A DNA stretch of 64,000 bases from CAZWSC01 sp964636385 (GTDB lineage Bacteria; Eisenbacteria; RBG-16-71-46; CAIMUX01), in contig CAZWSC010000078.1 of NCBI GenBank assembly GCA_964636385.1, positions 1-64,000 of the forward strand, given 5' to 3'. The notes under the pieces were generated by a model that ran no database searches, was not told the origin of the DNA, and saw nothing but the letters and a program-made list of their open reading frames with translations. Below, piece after piece: positions 53,569 through 61,692 of the stretch. Position numbers and translations under genes: made by a program. The first letter of the stretch is position 1; each line of letters begins with the position of its first letter.

Positions 53569-55992
53569 ATGAGCACAGCAGCACCTTCGATCAGGCCTTT
53601 CCCGTTCTCACCGCGACGCGCCCGCTTCATCGACGTAACCGCCGCCGAGCCAGGCGGGATGCCGCGTGGGGGCAGGGCTCCTGCGGAGTCACTGACCCTG
53701 TTCGACCTGGTCTACCGTACCCTCTGCGCAATCCTATACAACTACGTGCCCACATCCGGTCATCCGGGAGGGAGCATATCCTCGGGCCGGATCGTGGCGT
53801 CGTTGCTCTTCGATGCGATGGACTACGACTTCTCCCAGCCCGACAGGCCCGGGGCCGACCTGATCTCGTACGCAGCGGGGCACAAGGCGATGGGCCTGTA
53901 TGCGATGTGGGCCCTGCGCAACGAGGTTGTCCGCGTGGGCGCGCCCGATCTGCTCCCCGCGGAGAAGATGCAGCTGAGGCTCGAGGATCTGCTCGGCTTC
54001 CGTCGGAATCCGGTCACATCCACGCCGCTCTTCACGAAACTCCACTCCCGTCCACTCGACGGACACCCCGCGCCCCTGGTCCCCTTCGTGAGGCTGGCTA
54101 CGGGCGCCTCAGGTGTGGGTGTGCCGGCATCCCTCGGGCTGGCCCTGGCGGCGATGGATCTGTATGGCCTCGGATCGGCTCGCGATCCCGGCGGACGCGG
54201 TTCCGTCCCGAAGGTGCACATCATCGAGGGAGAGGGCGGGATGACAGCAGGCCGGGTGTCCGAGGCGATGGCGATGGCCGCCACCGCCTGCCTGGGCAAC
54301 GCGGTCATGCATCTCGACTGGAACCAGGCCTCGATCGACTCCGACCGCGTGTGCGCGTACGCCGGCCGGCCAGGCGATTACGTGCAGTGGAACCCGGCGG
54401 AGTTCGCGTATCTCCACGACTGGAATGTGATCCGCGTACAGGACGGCAGCGACTTCTCCCAGGTTCTGGTTGCACAGAGGCTGGCAGCGGAGGTGATGAA
54501 CGATCAGCCCACCTGCATCGTGTACAGAACGGTGAAGGGATGGCGCTACGGGATCGAGGGGTGCAGATCTCACGGCGCCGGCCACGCGTTCTGCTCCGAA
54601 GAGTTCTACGCAAGTCTCAGACCCTTCGAAGATGAATTCGGCGTCACATGCCCGCGATTTTACGGAGGGGAGAGTCCGGAACGCCTGGAGCAGGCCTTCT
54701 GGGACACCCTCATGGTTGTGAGGCAGGCTGTGGAGTCGCGCAGGGACTGGGCGACAGGCCTGGCTGCCAGGCTGGAGGAGTCGCGCCGCCGCCTGGAATC
54801 GCACAACAGGATGATCACCGCCGACATGCCGGACTCCTCGCTTCTGTACAACGACTCGATCAGGCCCGACGAGACGCCGGATGAACTAAGGCTGGAGCCG
54901 GGCTCAGCGACCACCCTGCGCGCGGTGCTGGGAGACGCGCTGAACCACCTCAACAGGCACTGCCGTGGCGCCATCCTGGCAACTGCGGCGGACCTGTGCG
55001 GATCGACCAGCATCGCCAATGTCAACAAGGGATACCCGAGCGGCTTCTACAACGCAGTCGACAACCCGGGATCGCGCCTCATTGCATGTGGCGGTATCTG
55101 CGAGGACGCGATGGGGGCGCTCATGACGGGTGTGTCCGCTTACGGGCGACACGCGGGCGTGTCATCTTCATACGGCGCGTTCATCGCCCCGCTGCAGCAT
55201 GTGGCGGCCAGGCTGCACGCCATCGGGCAACAGAATCGCAGGGAGCTGACCGGGGAGGCGTACAACCCCTTTATCATGGTCTGTGCCCACGCAGGGCTCA
55301 AGACCGGGGAAGACGGACCCACACATGCCGATCCGCAGCCCCTGCAGCTACTGCAGGAGAACTTCCCGTCCGGGGCGGCGATCACCCTCACTCCGTGGGA
55401 ACCACGGGAGGTGTGGCCTCTGCTGGTCGCTGCGCTTAAGATGCGGCCTGCTGTCATAGCACCGTTCGTGACGAGGCCGGAGGAGAGGGTGCCGGATCGC
55501 AGGGCACTCGGAATCCCTCCGGCCTCCGAGACTGTACAAGGCATCTGCGCATGGAGGCGGGCTGACGCCGGAAAGCGCCCATATCACGGGACGATTGTCC
55601 TGCAGGGAAGCGGCGTCGCGTATGAGTTCGCGGAGTGCGTCCTGCCCGAGATCGGCAGGCAAGGTCTCAACATGAACGTCTTCTACATTTCCAGCACGGA
55701 GTTGTTCCTGATGCTGCCGCAGGAGAGGAGGGAAGAGATCTTCCCGGCCGCCCTGGCCGGCGAGGCGATGGGAATCACCGACTTCACGCTGCCGACGCTC
55801 TTCCGCTGGGTCGCCTCGGAACAGGGGCGGGAGCGGAGCCTGCATCCCTTCAGATCAGGGCGGTACCCCGGCAGCGGCCCGGCCCACGCGGTCATGCGGG
55901 AAGCCGGACTGGATGGACGCAGTCAGCTGGATTCAGTGCTTGCCTATGCCGAGGCTTGTGAAAGGCGCGGAGGTCCTGACAATGATGCATGA
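53569..55992 (+). CDS. Divergent long transketolase-like enzyme
   Basis: 807 residues (GGAGG 4 nt before ATG 53569), about 115 longer than the canonical tkt at 11418. The TPP fold is intact: SGHPGGSISSGRIVASLLF near 65, AAGHKAMGLYAM, GEGGMTAGRVSEAM with a later HLDWNQASID (where the usual GDG and NN motifs are GEG and NQ), central TAADLCGSTSIANV, a TPP-activating Glu in GGICEDAMG, and AHAGLKTGEDGPTHADPQPL. The substrate-facing parts differ from tkt, so a different donor or acceptor is likely. An ORF-long extra N-terminus (1-50) and a C-terminal helix set account for the added length. YigZ follows with a 4-nt to 33-nt junction. Confidence 0.85.
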   Translation: MSTAAPSIRPFPFSPRRARFIDVTAAEPGGMPRGGRAPAESLTLFDLVYRTLCAILYNYVPTSGHPGGSISSGRIVASLLFDAMDYDFSQPDRPGADLISYAAGHKAMGLYAMWALRNEVVRVGAPDLLPAEKMQLRLEDLLGFRRNPVTSTPLFTKLHSRPLDGHPAPLVPFVRLATGASGVGVPASLGLALAAMDLYGLGSARDPGGRGSVPKVHIIEGEGGMTAGRVSEAMAMAATACLGNAVMHLDWNQASIDSDRVCAYAGRPGDYVQWNPAEFAYLHDWNVIRVQDGSDFSQVLVAQRLAAEVMNDQPTCIVYRTVKGWRYGIEGCRSHGAGHAFCSEEFYASLRPFEDEFGVTCPRFYGGESPERLEQAFWDTLMVVRQAVESRRDWATGLAARLEESRRRLESHNRMITADMPDSSLLYNDSIRPDETPDELRLEPGSATTLRAVLGDALNHLNRHCRGAILATAADLCGSTSIANVNKGYPSGFYNAVDNPGSRLIACGGICEDAMGALMTGVSAYGRHAGVSSSYGAFIAPLQHVAARLHAIGQQNRRELTGEAYNPFIMVCAHAGLKTGEDGPTHADPQPLQLLQENFPSGAAITLTPWEPREVWPLLVAALKMRPAVIAPFVTRPEERVPDRRALGIPPASETVQGICAWRRADAGKRPYHGTIVLQGSGVAYEFAECVLPEIGRQGLNMNVFYISSTELFLMLPQERREEIFPAALAGEAMGITDFTLPTLFRWVASEQGRERSLHPFRSGRYPGSGPAHAVMREAGLDGRSQLDSVLAYAEACERRGGPDNDA

Positions 55993-56024
55993 CGCGGCGG
56001 ACAGGCGATGATCGGGGCCGGGAA

Positions 56025-56666
56025 ATGAGCAACGAAGACATCCTGAGTTCACTCAGCGCCGGTCCCGGGGTCGAAGTGGTTGTGAAGGGGTCCCGCTTCC
56101 TCGGCCAGGCCTTTCCCGCTGATTCGGAGGAGGAGGCACTTGAGGTCCTGGGCGGAGTCAGACGCCGCCATCACGATGCCACCCACCACTGCTGGGCCTT
56201 CCGTCTCTGCGAGTTCGAAGATCCGCACGAGCGGCACAGCGACGACGGCGAGCCGTCCGGTTCGGCGGGAGCGCCGATCCTCGGAAGCCTGCGCCGGGCC
56301 TCTGTTGTCCGCGCGCTCGTTGTCGTAACCCGCTACTTCGGGGGTGTGAAGCTCGGCACCGGCGGGCTGACGCGCGCCTACGGAGAGGCTGCCCGCTGCG
56401 CTGTTGATGCGTCTCCCGAACGTGTTCTGCTGCGCGTCACCGACCTGGAGATCCGTGCCGAGTATGCCCAGCTGGGAGTGGTCGAGACGATCCTGGCCCG
56501 CTCAGGCGGCGCAATCCGGGAGGTGCAGCGGGTCTTTGAGCCGAACCCGCTCTTCCGGGTGGCGGTTCTGCGCGGATCAACCAGGGCGTTACGGGAGGAG
56601 CTTGTCCATGCTTCCGCCGGGAGACTCCACCTGAGTGCTCTCGGGGACAGGATCGCTGAGAAGTGA
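56025..56666 (+). CDS. yigZ: YigZ/IMPACT-family protein
   Basis: 213 residues from ATG 56025; ATG 55989, which overlaps the previous stop, would add 12 poorly conserved residues. The UPF0029 N-terminal block is complete: VVVKGSRFLGQAFP, HHDATHHCWAFRL, HSDDGEPSGSAGAPIL and the near-invariant RYFGGVKLGTGGLTRAYGEA (shown here as one conserved stretch of 20). A C-terminal DUF1949 domain follows. The eukaryotic relative IMPACT regulates translation; the bacterial role is undefined. Confidence 0.92.
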   Translation: MSNEDILSSLSAGPGVEVVVKGSRFLGQAFPADSEEEALEVLGGVRRRHHDATHHCWAFRLCEFEDPHERHSDDGEPSGSAGAPILGSLRRASVVRALVVVTRYFGGVKLGTGGLTRAYGEAARCAVDASPERVLLRVTDLEIRAEYAQLGVVETILARSGGAIREVQRVFEPNPLFRVAVLRGSTRALREELVHASAGRLHLSALGDRIAEK

Positions 56667-56740
56667 GGAGTACTTCCGCCATCAGACGCGAGGACGGAGT
56701 CGTATCATTTCGGTCTGGATGCGGCGCGTGCATCCTGTGG

Positions 56741-56746
56741 TAAAGT
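56741..56746 (+). promoter_or_regulatory. -10 hexamer exactly 6 nt before the M1 peptidase ATG
   Basis: TAAAGT (4 of 6) ends 6 bases before ATG 56753, and no Shine-Dalgarno sequence is present. It is the second leaderless-type arrangement of the window. Confidence 0.3.
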
Positions 56747-56752
56747 CCTCCC

Positions 56753-58798
56753 ATGGTCGCAATGCCGCCGATTCGGCATCCCTGGAGGAATCCCGCTGTC
56801 GCGCAGATCGTGATCTGCCTCATCGCCGCATTTTCCTCGCCCCCCGGCGCCCATGCGGGGCCCCCGGTCCCGGATCCGGTGCACAGGGCTGAGATTCTGG
56901 AGACGACACACCATGTGCCCCGCCCTCGTGACGCAGGGACTGCGACTCCTCATGATCGGATGACATCCGCTGTTCATGACCCCCGGGACGACTATGACGT
57001 CCGCTACATCGAACTCGACCTGGACCTCACGGACCTGGATCGTGAGTACATGACGGGAAGGGTCATGATCGACCTGGACTGCCTTGCAGACGGCCTCGAC
57101 CTGATAGCCCTGGACTTCGACGGAGAGTTCGAGATCGGCGCCATCCTGGTTGACGGGGTGGAGTCGGCTTGCTCATGGGATCAGGGCAGCTTGCAGATCG
57201 AAATGCCCGAACCGGCGGTACTCGGCGGGTCGCATCGCGTGGAAGTGGAGTACGAAGGACTTCCCGCGGGCCCGCGGTTCAGGTACGACACGTATGCGGA
57301 TGAGGCCTGGATATGGACCCTCTCCCAGCCGGAGTGGGCCCGCACATGGTGGCCGTGCAAGGACAGGCCCGACGATAAGGCCGACAGCGCCCGCGTCCGC
57401 ATAACCGTGCCCGACTGGATGACCGCTACATCGGTGGGAACCCTGGAGTCGCTGGACTACCCGGTCCCGGGCGCCGCTGCGTTCACATGGTTCGAGCGCT
57501 ATCCGATCGCGCCTTACCTGATCTCCGTGACGGCCGGCAACTTCGTCCTGCTTGATGAGATGTACGAGGATCCCGCCGGCTGGTCGCTGCCGCTGCACCA
57601 CTACGTATTCGATGACCTGGTGGACAAGGCCAGGGAGGACTTCAACATCGCGCCCGGGGCCATGCGGATCTTCTCCGAGGCGTTCGGTCCGTATCCCTTC
57701 CTGGGGCAGAAGTATGGGGTTACTCTGTTCGGTTGGCCCGGGGCCATGGAGCACCAGTGCAACACGTCATACGGTTACAGGCTGGTTGACGGCCGGCACA
57801 CCTATGACTGGATCTATGTTCACGAACTGGCGCACATGTGGTGGGGCAACGCTGTCACCTGCGCCACCTGGGCAGACATCTGGCTGAACGAGGGGCTTGC
57901 CTCATGGAGCGAGGCATACTGGTGGGAGCAGGTGTACGGACCGGAAGCCTACCGGGAGTATATGACAGGGACCCAGGTCGTCCGGGACCCCAGCGGTCCT
58001 CTGTACAATCACGAGCGATGGTTTGACGTCAACACCATCTATAACAGGGGGGCATGGGTAGTGCACATGCTGCGGGGCGCCCTCGGGGACAGTCTTTTCT
58101 TCCGTGCCCTTGCGGATTACAGGGAGTTGTACGAGGGATCCTCGGTCACGACAGCACAGTTCCAGGCATCCCTTGAGGCTTCGACCGGGATGAGTCTGGA
58201 CTGGTTTTTCGAGTCGTGGGTTCATGGAGTGGACAGGCCGCACTACGAGTTCTCCCACACCTACGAACCGGATGCCGGTCCCGGGTCGGCCGGGCGCCTG
58301 AGAATGCGGCTGGACCAGGTTCAGACATCAGCCGGGCACTTCACCATGCCTGTCACCATTCGCGTGATCGGCCCCGGGGGCGGCGACTTCAGGTTCTGGA
58401 ACGACCCAGACAGCAGGGACTTCGTGATCGACCTTCCCGGCCCGCCGGAGGCTGTGATCCTCGACCCTGATGACTGGATCCTGAAGAACGTGAGGACCTC
58501 CGGGTATGGTCTGCCGGTCTTGCGCACCCAGCCGAGTCCGTTCGTGCGGTCGGCGCGTATCACACGTTCAGGCAGGGGAACCGGGCCGACTGAGTGGAGG
58601 ATTGTCAGTGTGCATGGAAGAGAGGTCGCGCACGGAGTGACACCAGCCCCTCCGCCGGGAAGCCTTCGAAGCTGGGTCTGGGATGGAAAAGGTCCGGACG
58701 GCAGGCGCCTGCCGTCCGGAGTGTACTTCATCCACACCAGCCTGCCCGTGGATCCTGCAGCTCCGCCCGTCTCAGGCCGGCTGGTCCTGCTGAACTGA
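56753..58798 (+). CDS. Exported M1-family metallopeptidase with FlgD-like C-terminus
   Basis: 681 residues. A signal peptide ends near residue 35. The gluzincin fold is complete: zinc ligands in HELAHMWWGN (His-Glu-x2-x-His, about 358-367) with the third ligand Glu in WLNEGLA 18 residues later, and the exopeptidase motif GAMEH (GAMEN in animals) near 325. It cleaves N-terminal residues from peptides outside the cytoplasm. After residue 555, about 120 residues form a FlgD-Ig/T9SS-like sandwich (LRTQPSPFVRSARIT ... DGRRLPSGVYFI). The start lacks an SD, and ATG 56762 is a possible alternative. Confidence 0.9.
   Translation: MVAMPPIRHPWRNPAVAQIVICLIAAFSSPPGAHAGPPVPDPVHRAEILETTHHVPRPRDAGTATPHDRMTSAVHDPRDDYDVRYIELDLDLTDLDREYMTGRVMIDLDCLADGLDLIALDFDGEFEIGAILVDGVESACSWDQGSLQIEMPEPAVLGGSHRVEVEYEGLPAGPRFRYDTYADEAWIWTLSQPEWARTWWPCKDRPDDKADSARVRITVPDWMTATSVGTLESLDYPVPGAAAFTWFERYPIAPYLISVTAGNFVLLDEMYEDPAGWSLPLHHYVFDDLVDKAREDFNIAPGAMRIFSEAFGPYPFLGQKYGVTLFGWPGAMEHQCNTSYGYRLVDGRHTYDWIYVHELAHMWWGNAVTCATWADIWLNEGLASWSEAYWWEQVYGPEAYREYMTGTQVVRDPSGPLYNHERWFDVNTIYNRGAWVVHMLRGALGDSLFFRALADYRELYEGSSVTTAQFQASLEASTGMSLDWFFESWVHGVDRPHYEFSHTYEPDAGPGSAGRLRMRLDQVQTSAGHFTMPVTIRVIGPGGGDFRFWNDPDSRDFVIDLPGPPEAVILDPDDWILKNVRTSGYGLPVLRTQPSPFVRSARITRSGRGTGPTEWRIVSVHGREVAHGVTPAPPPGSLRSWVWDGKGPDGRRLPSGVYFIHTSLPVDPAAPPVSGRLVLLN
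58693..58720. repeat. Perfect 28-bp palindrome inside the M1 peptidase gene
   Basis: Positions 58693-58706 are the exact reverse complement of 58707-58720 (left arm TCCGGACGGCAGGC). It is GC-rich and has no loop. It is in frame and encodes GPDGRRLPSG, a loop conserved in FlgD-like domains. It could form a cruciform in DNA or a hairpin in mRNA 80 bases before the stop. Confidence 0.8.
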
Positions 58799-58858
58799 TC
58801 CCGCCTGGTCCACCGCGTCCCCGATTCTCCTGCGGAACGCGGACCGCCGGGGCGCAGA

Positions 58859-59434
58859 TCAGGAGATCTCGCTCAGAAGGCTGTTCAGCTTCTCACCGGA
58901 TGAGTCCAGCAGTTCCTTGTGCAGGCTGCGGCCATGGGAGTCCATGGTGACCACGGCGGGGTAGTCCTCCACCTCGAACTCCCAGATCGCCTCGGGGCTG
59001 CCGAACTTCTCGAGGAGATGCACGCCGCGAACGGCGGTGACCCGCTCTGCCAGGACCTGTGCGGCGCCTCCGACGGTGTGCAGGTAGACGCACCCGAACT
59101 CCTGGCAGGCCTGGAGCGTCTTCGCGCCCATACCTCCCTTGCCGATCACGCCGCGGATCCCGTGGTCACGGATCACATCGTACTCGTAGGGTTCTTCACG
59201 GCCCGAAGTGGTGGGTCCCGCCGCCTTCACGACCCAGACCCCCTTCTCCTTAACCACCACCGGCCCGCAGTGGTAGATCATGCCGTTGCTCATGTCGACG
59301 GGCGAGGGATTGCCGTCGAAGAGGTACTTGTGTACTGCATCGCGGCCTGTGAAGATGAGCCCAGTGATCTCGACGAGGTCACCCACCCTCAGACTGCGGA
59401 TTGCTTCTTCGGTAAAAGGCGCTTCCAGACGCAT
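58859..59434 (-). CDS. Class I fumarate hydratase, beta subunit
   Basis: 191 residues from ATG 59434 (AGGAG 8 nt upstream). It matches the C-terminal (beta) half of iron-sulfur fumarases and tartrate dehydratases: LRVGDLVEITGLIFTGRDAVHK, GMIYHCGPV, AAGPTTSGREEPYE and VIGKGGMGAKTL form the substrate- and structural motifs. The enzyme interconverts fumarate and malate. The alpha gene lies 60 bp upstream on the same strand. A tartrate dehydratase assignment cannot be excluded from sequence alone. Confidence 0.92.
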   Translation of the reverse strand: MRLEAPFTEEAIRSLRVGDLVEITGLIFTGRDAVHKYLFDGNPSPVDMSNGMIYHCGPVVVKEKGVWVVKAAGPTTSGREEPYEYDVIRDHGIRGVIGKGGMGAKTLQACQEFGCVYLHTVGGAAQVLAERVTAVRGVHLLEKFGSPEAIWEFEVEDYPAVVTMDSHGRSLHKELLDSSGEKLNSLLSEIS

Positions 59435-59494
59435 GATCGCAACTCCTGTCCTGCCGGCCGCATGTGCCGCCGGCATGTTCGTCAACAGCCCGGG

Positions 59495-60685
59495 CTAGTA
59501 CAGCCAGCTCTTGATGGTTCCGTCGGCCCGGAGCTCCGCGCCCTGGCGCCTGAAGGCCCAGCACATGTATGACACACTGACGAAGAACGAGGCCGGCAGC
59601 CTGTTGAGCGCGCCGATCTTGCAGCCCAGCAGAGTGGAAGCGCCGCCGAACCCCATCGGACCGATGCCCAGGGCATTCGCCTTGGTGAAGACCCTCTTCT
59701 CCAGCGCCGCCAGCTCCGGATTCGGGTTTGTGTCATCCAGCGACCTGAGCAGCTGCTCCTTGGATTCCGCATATCCCGTGGCCCTGTCGCCTCCGACGCA
59801 GACCCCGAGGATCCCGGGTCCGCATCCCTTGCCCTGCGCCTGATAGACGGCGTCAAGTATGCACTTCTCCACACCGGCCAGGTCACGGCCGGCGCCGAGT
59901 CGCCCGTAGGGTAAGGAGTACTGGATGCCGCAGTTCTCGCAACCGCCGCCCTTTAGGATCAGGCGGATCTCCAGGCCCGAACGGTTCCACTGCCGGATGT
60001 GGTAGACAGGAGAGCCGGGACCGAGATTGTTGCCCGAGTTCTTTCCTGTGAGGGAATCCACCGAGTTCTGCCTCAGGTAGCCCACCTCTGTTGCCTTTAT
60101 CACGGCCTGCTCGGCGGAGCGGCGAAGCATCCCTTCGTCGAATCCGCGGGGCGCCTTGATGTAGAAGAGGATCGACCCCGTGTCCTGGCACAGGGGAAGG
60201 CTGTTCGCCCTGGCCAGGTCGATGTTTTCGTCGATGATCTTCATCGCCCAGATGGCGTTTGAGTCGGGAGCTTCGGAGTCCCGCGCCCTGTTCATCGCGC
60301 GCGCAACGTCATCGGGCAGATCTGCGGACGTCTTGCGCACGATCTCCAGAAACGCCGCGCGAAGGGCGGCGGGTGTCATACCCACAGCAGCGGCCTTTGA
60401 GGCTTTCTTCGCGGGTTTGACAGCCATGGCCCGTGCAGCTGCCTTCCTCGCGGGCGCCTTGGCGGAGGCTTTAACAGCTGGCCTGGTCTTCTTCACGGGT
60501 GTCTTCGCCGCGGGCCTGGCCTTGCCGACAGGCGCCTTCTTCGCGGCTGACGGTCTGGCTGAAGCCTTGACTGCGGCCTTCCTGCCCCCGCTTCGCGCAG
60601 CGGAGGGCCTGGCGGTCTTTTTGCGTGTGGTGGTCTTCTTCGGGGCGGCGCGTCGCCCTGCACTCGACCCAGAGGCTTTTTGCAT
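59495..60685 (-). CDS. Class I fumarate hydratase, alpha subunit, with histone-H1-like basic N-terminal tail
   Basis: 396 residues from ATG 60685 (GGAG 9 nt upstream). Residues about 103-396 are a normal alpha subunit: PLCQDTGSILFYI, KNSGNNLGPGSPVYH, GGGCENCGIQY and GKGCGPGILGVCVGGDRA provide the [4Fe-4S] cysteines and substrate loop. Residues 1-102 are unlike fumarase. They are about three quarters Lys, Arg, Ala and Pro, with no Asp or Glu, in AKK/KKT/KPAKK repeats like histone H1, AlgP or bacterial HC1 tails. No stop or strong internal SD separates the parts, so both should be one protein. A DNA- or RNA-binding fumarase is inferred. Confidence 0.9.
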   Translation of the reverse strand: MQKASGSSAGRRAAPKKTTTRKKTARPSAARSGGRKAAVKASARPSAAKKAPVGKARPAAKTPVKKTRPAVKASAKAPARKAAARAMAVKPAKKASKAAAVGMTPAALRAAFLEIVRKTSADLPDDVARAMNRARDSEAPDSNAIWAMKIIDENIDLARANSLPLCQDTGSILFYIKAPRGFDEGMLRRSAEQAVIKATEVGYLRQNSVDSLTGKNSGNNLGPGSPVYHIRQWNRSGLEIRLILKGGGCENCGIQYSLPYGRLGAGRDLAGVEKCILDAVYQAQGKGCGPGILGVCVGGDRATGYAESKEQLLRSLDDTNPNPELAALEKRVFTKANALGIGPMGFGGASTLLGCKIGALNRLPASFFVSVSYMCWAFRRQGAELRADGTIKSWLY

Positions 60686-60843
60686 GCCTGTCATCTCCCC
60701 TCGCGTTATACCGACACTTCGTGGACTGCTGGATCATTGCGGCTGCCGGGCGTAGTGTCAAGCCAGCCTTGTCCGGAGCACCGTGAACCGGCAGGGGTTC
60801 GGACAGGCTTGTTATCCCGGAAAGATTGCGGGGCTCTCTGGAG

Positions 60844-61491
60844 TCAGGCTACGCGGATGCTTCCGTCTTCCTGCGGTGGATCCATGGCTGCGGCTTCACG
60901 GACCGGGGATCTCACCTCGAGAAGTGTCGGTCCGCCCGCAGACATGGGGAGGTCCAGCCACTGCAGCGTGAGCACGTCTCCAGGGTTGAAGAGCCGGCTG
61001 ACCGTCCCCGCCGTGGCTTCATCCAGCCTGAAGAAGATCTCTGCAGATGTCTCCGGGAGGCTGGAGGCCGTCAGCGGCCAGGAGTGGCCGGGATCATCCC
61101 CGTCGGTCACACTCAGATGCAGACCCCACTGATGCGGCTCGTCCTGGATCAGGCGGCATGGACCCTGGCTGATCATCACGGGGCGGAGTCCGGCCCGGTG
61201 TCCCATAACTGACCATGCTCTGGCCAGATACGCGGACATGACCATGATCCCCATGACGCAGTTGAAGCCCCCGATGATTACCATCAGGGTCCGGAAGCTG
61301 GGAGTGTCGAGAGGCAGAAACGGCACTGTCTCAAGCCAGCCCGGAAATGACGCCGTGATCGCGAAGTACCCCATTGCCCCGAAGGCGACGGCCAGCACAA
61401 GCCCTGTTGTGGCGATAACCAGGGGGAGGAGCATTCCGGGCGGCTGCAGGGTGATCGAGTCTGTCCTGTGGATGTAGACGGGCGTCCTCAT
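60844..61491 (-). CDS. Membrane protein, unknown
   Basis: 215 residues from ATG 61491, which has no clear SD. The first 95 residues have two membrane helices (PLVIATTGLVLAVAFGAMGYFAI, quoted in part, and LMVIIGGFNCVMGIMVM). The rest is soluble and mostly beta (QGPCRLIQDEPHQW, AEIFFRLDEATAG). A family is not recognised; the layout resembles small DUF3592-like membrane proteins, which is only a suggestion. Confidence 0.55.
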   Translation of the reverse strand: MRTPVYIHRTDSITLQPPGMLLPLVIATTGLVLAVAFGAMGYFAITASFPGWLETVPFLPLDTPSFRTLMVIIGGFNCVMGIMVMSAYLARAWSVMGHRAGLRPVMISQGPCRLIQDEPHQWGLHLSVTDGDDPGHSWPLTASSLPETSAEIFFRLDEATAGTVSRLFNPGDVLTLQWLDLPMSAGGPTLLEVRSPVREAAAMDPPQEDGSIRVA

Positions 61492-61692
61492 GGTACTGGG
61501 ATCGGCAGGGATCCCGGGGGGCTTGATGCAAAACACCGGCTGGTGTGAAGGCGGCTGCCCGGTTCACAAGGAAGCTCTGGTGGCCGCGCATGAAGACAGA
61601 GGACCGCGTGTCAGGATGTCCGGGTGTCCGTGGCCGGGGAAGTGCGCGGATTGTCGAGAACGGACGCCGGGAGCTGCTGTCGATCACCGGGC

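Noticed and set aside
52095..54635. An 846-codon open frame across the start of the transketolase-like gene
   Set aside because: It crosses three real genes on both strands and its translation has no domain.
57700..57780. GAMEH instead of GAMEN in the M1 peptidase as a possible lost function
   Set aside because: GxMEH followed by a polar stretch is common in bacterial M1 enzymes of this branch, and the HExxH-E zinc site is intact.
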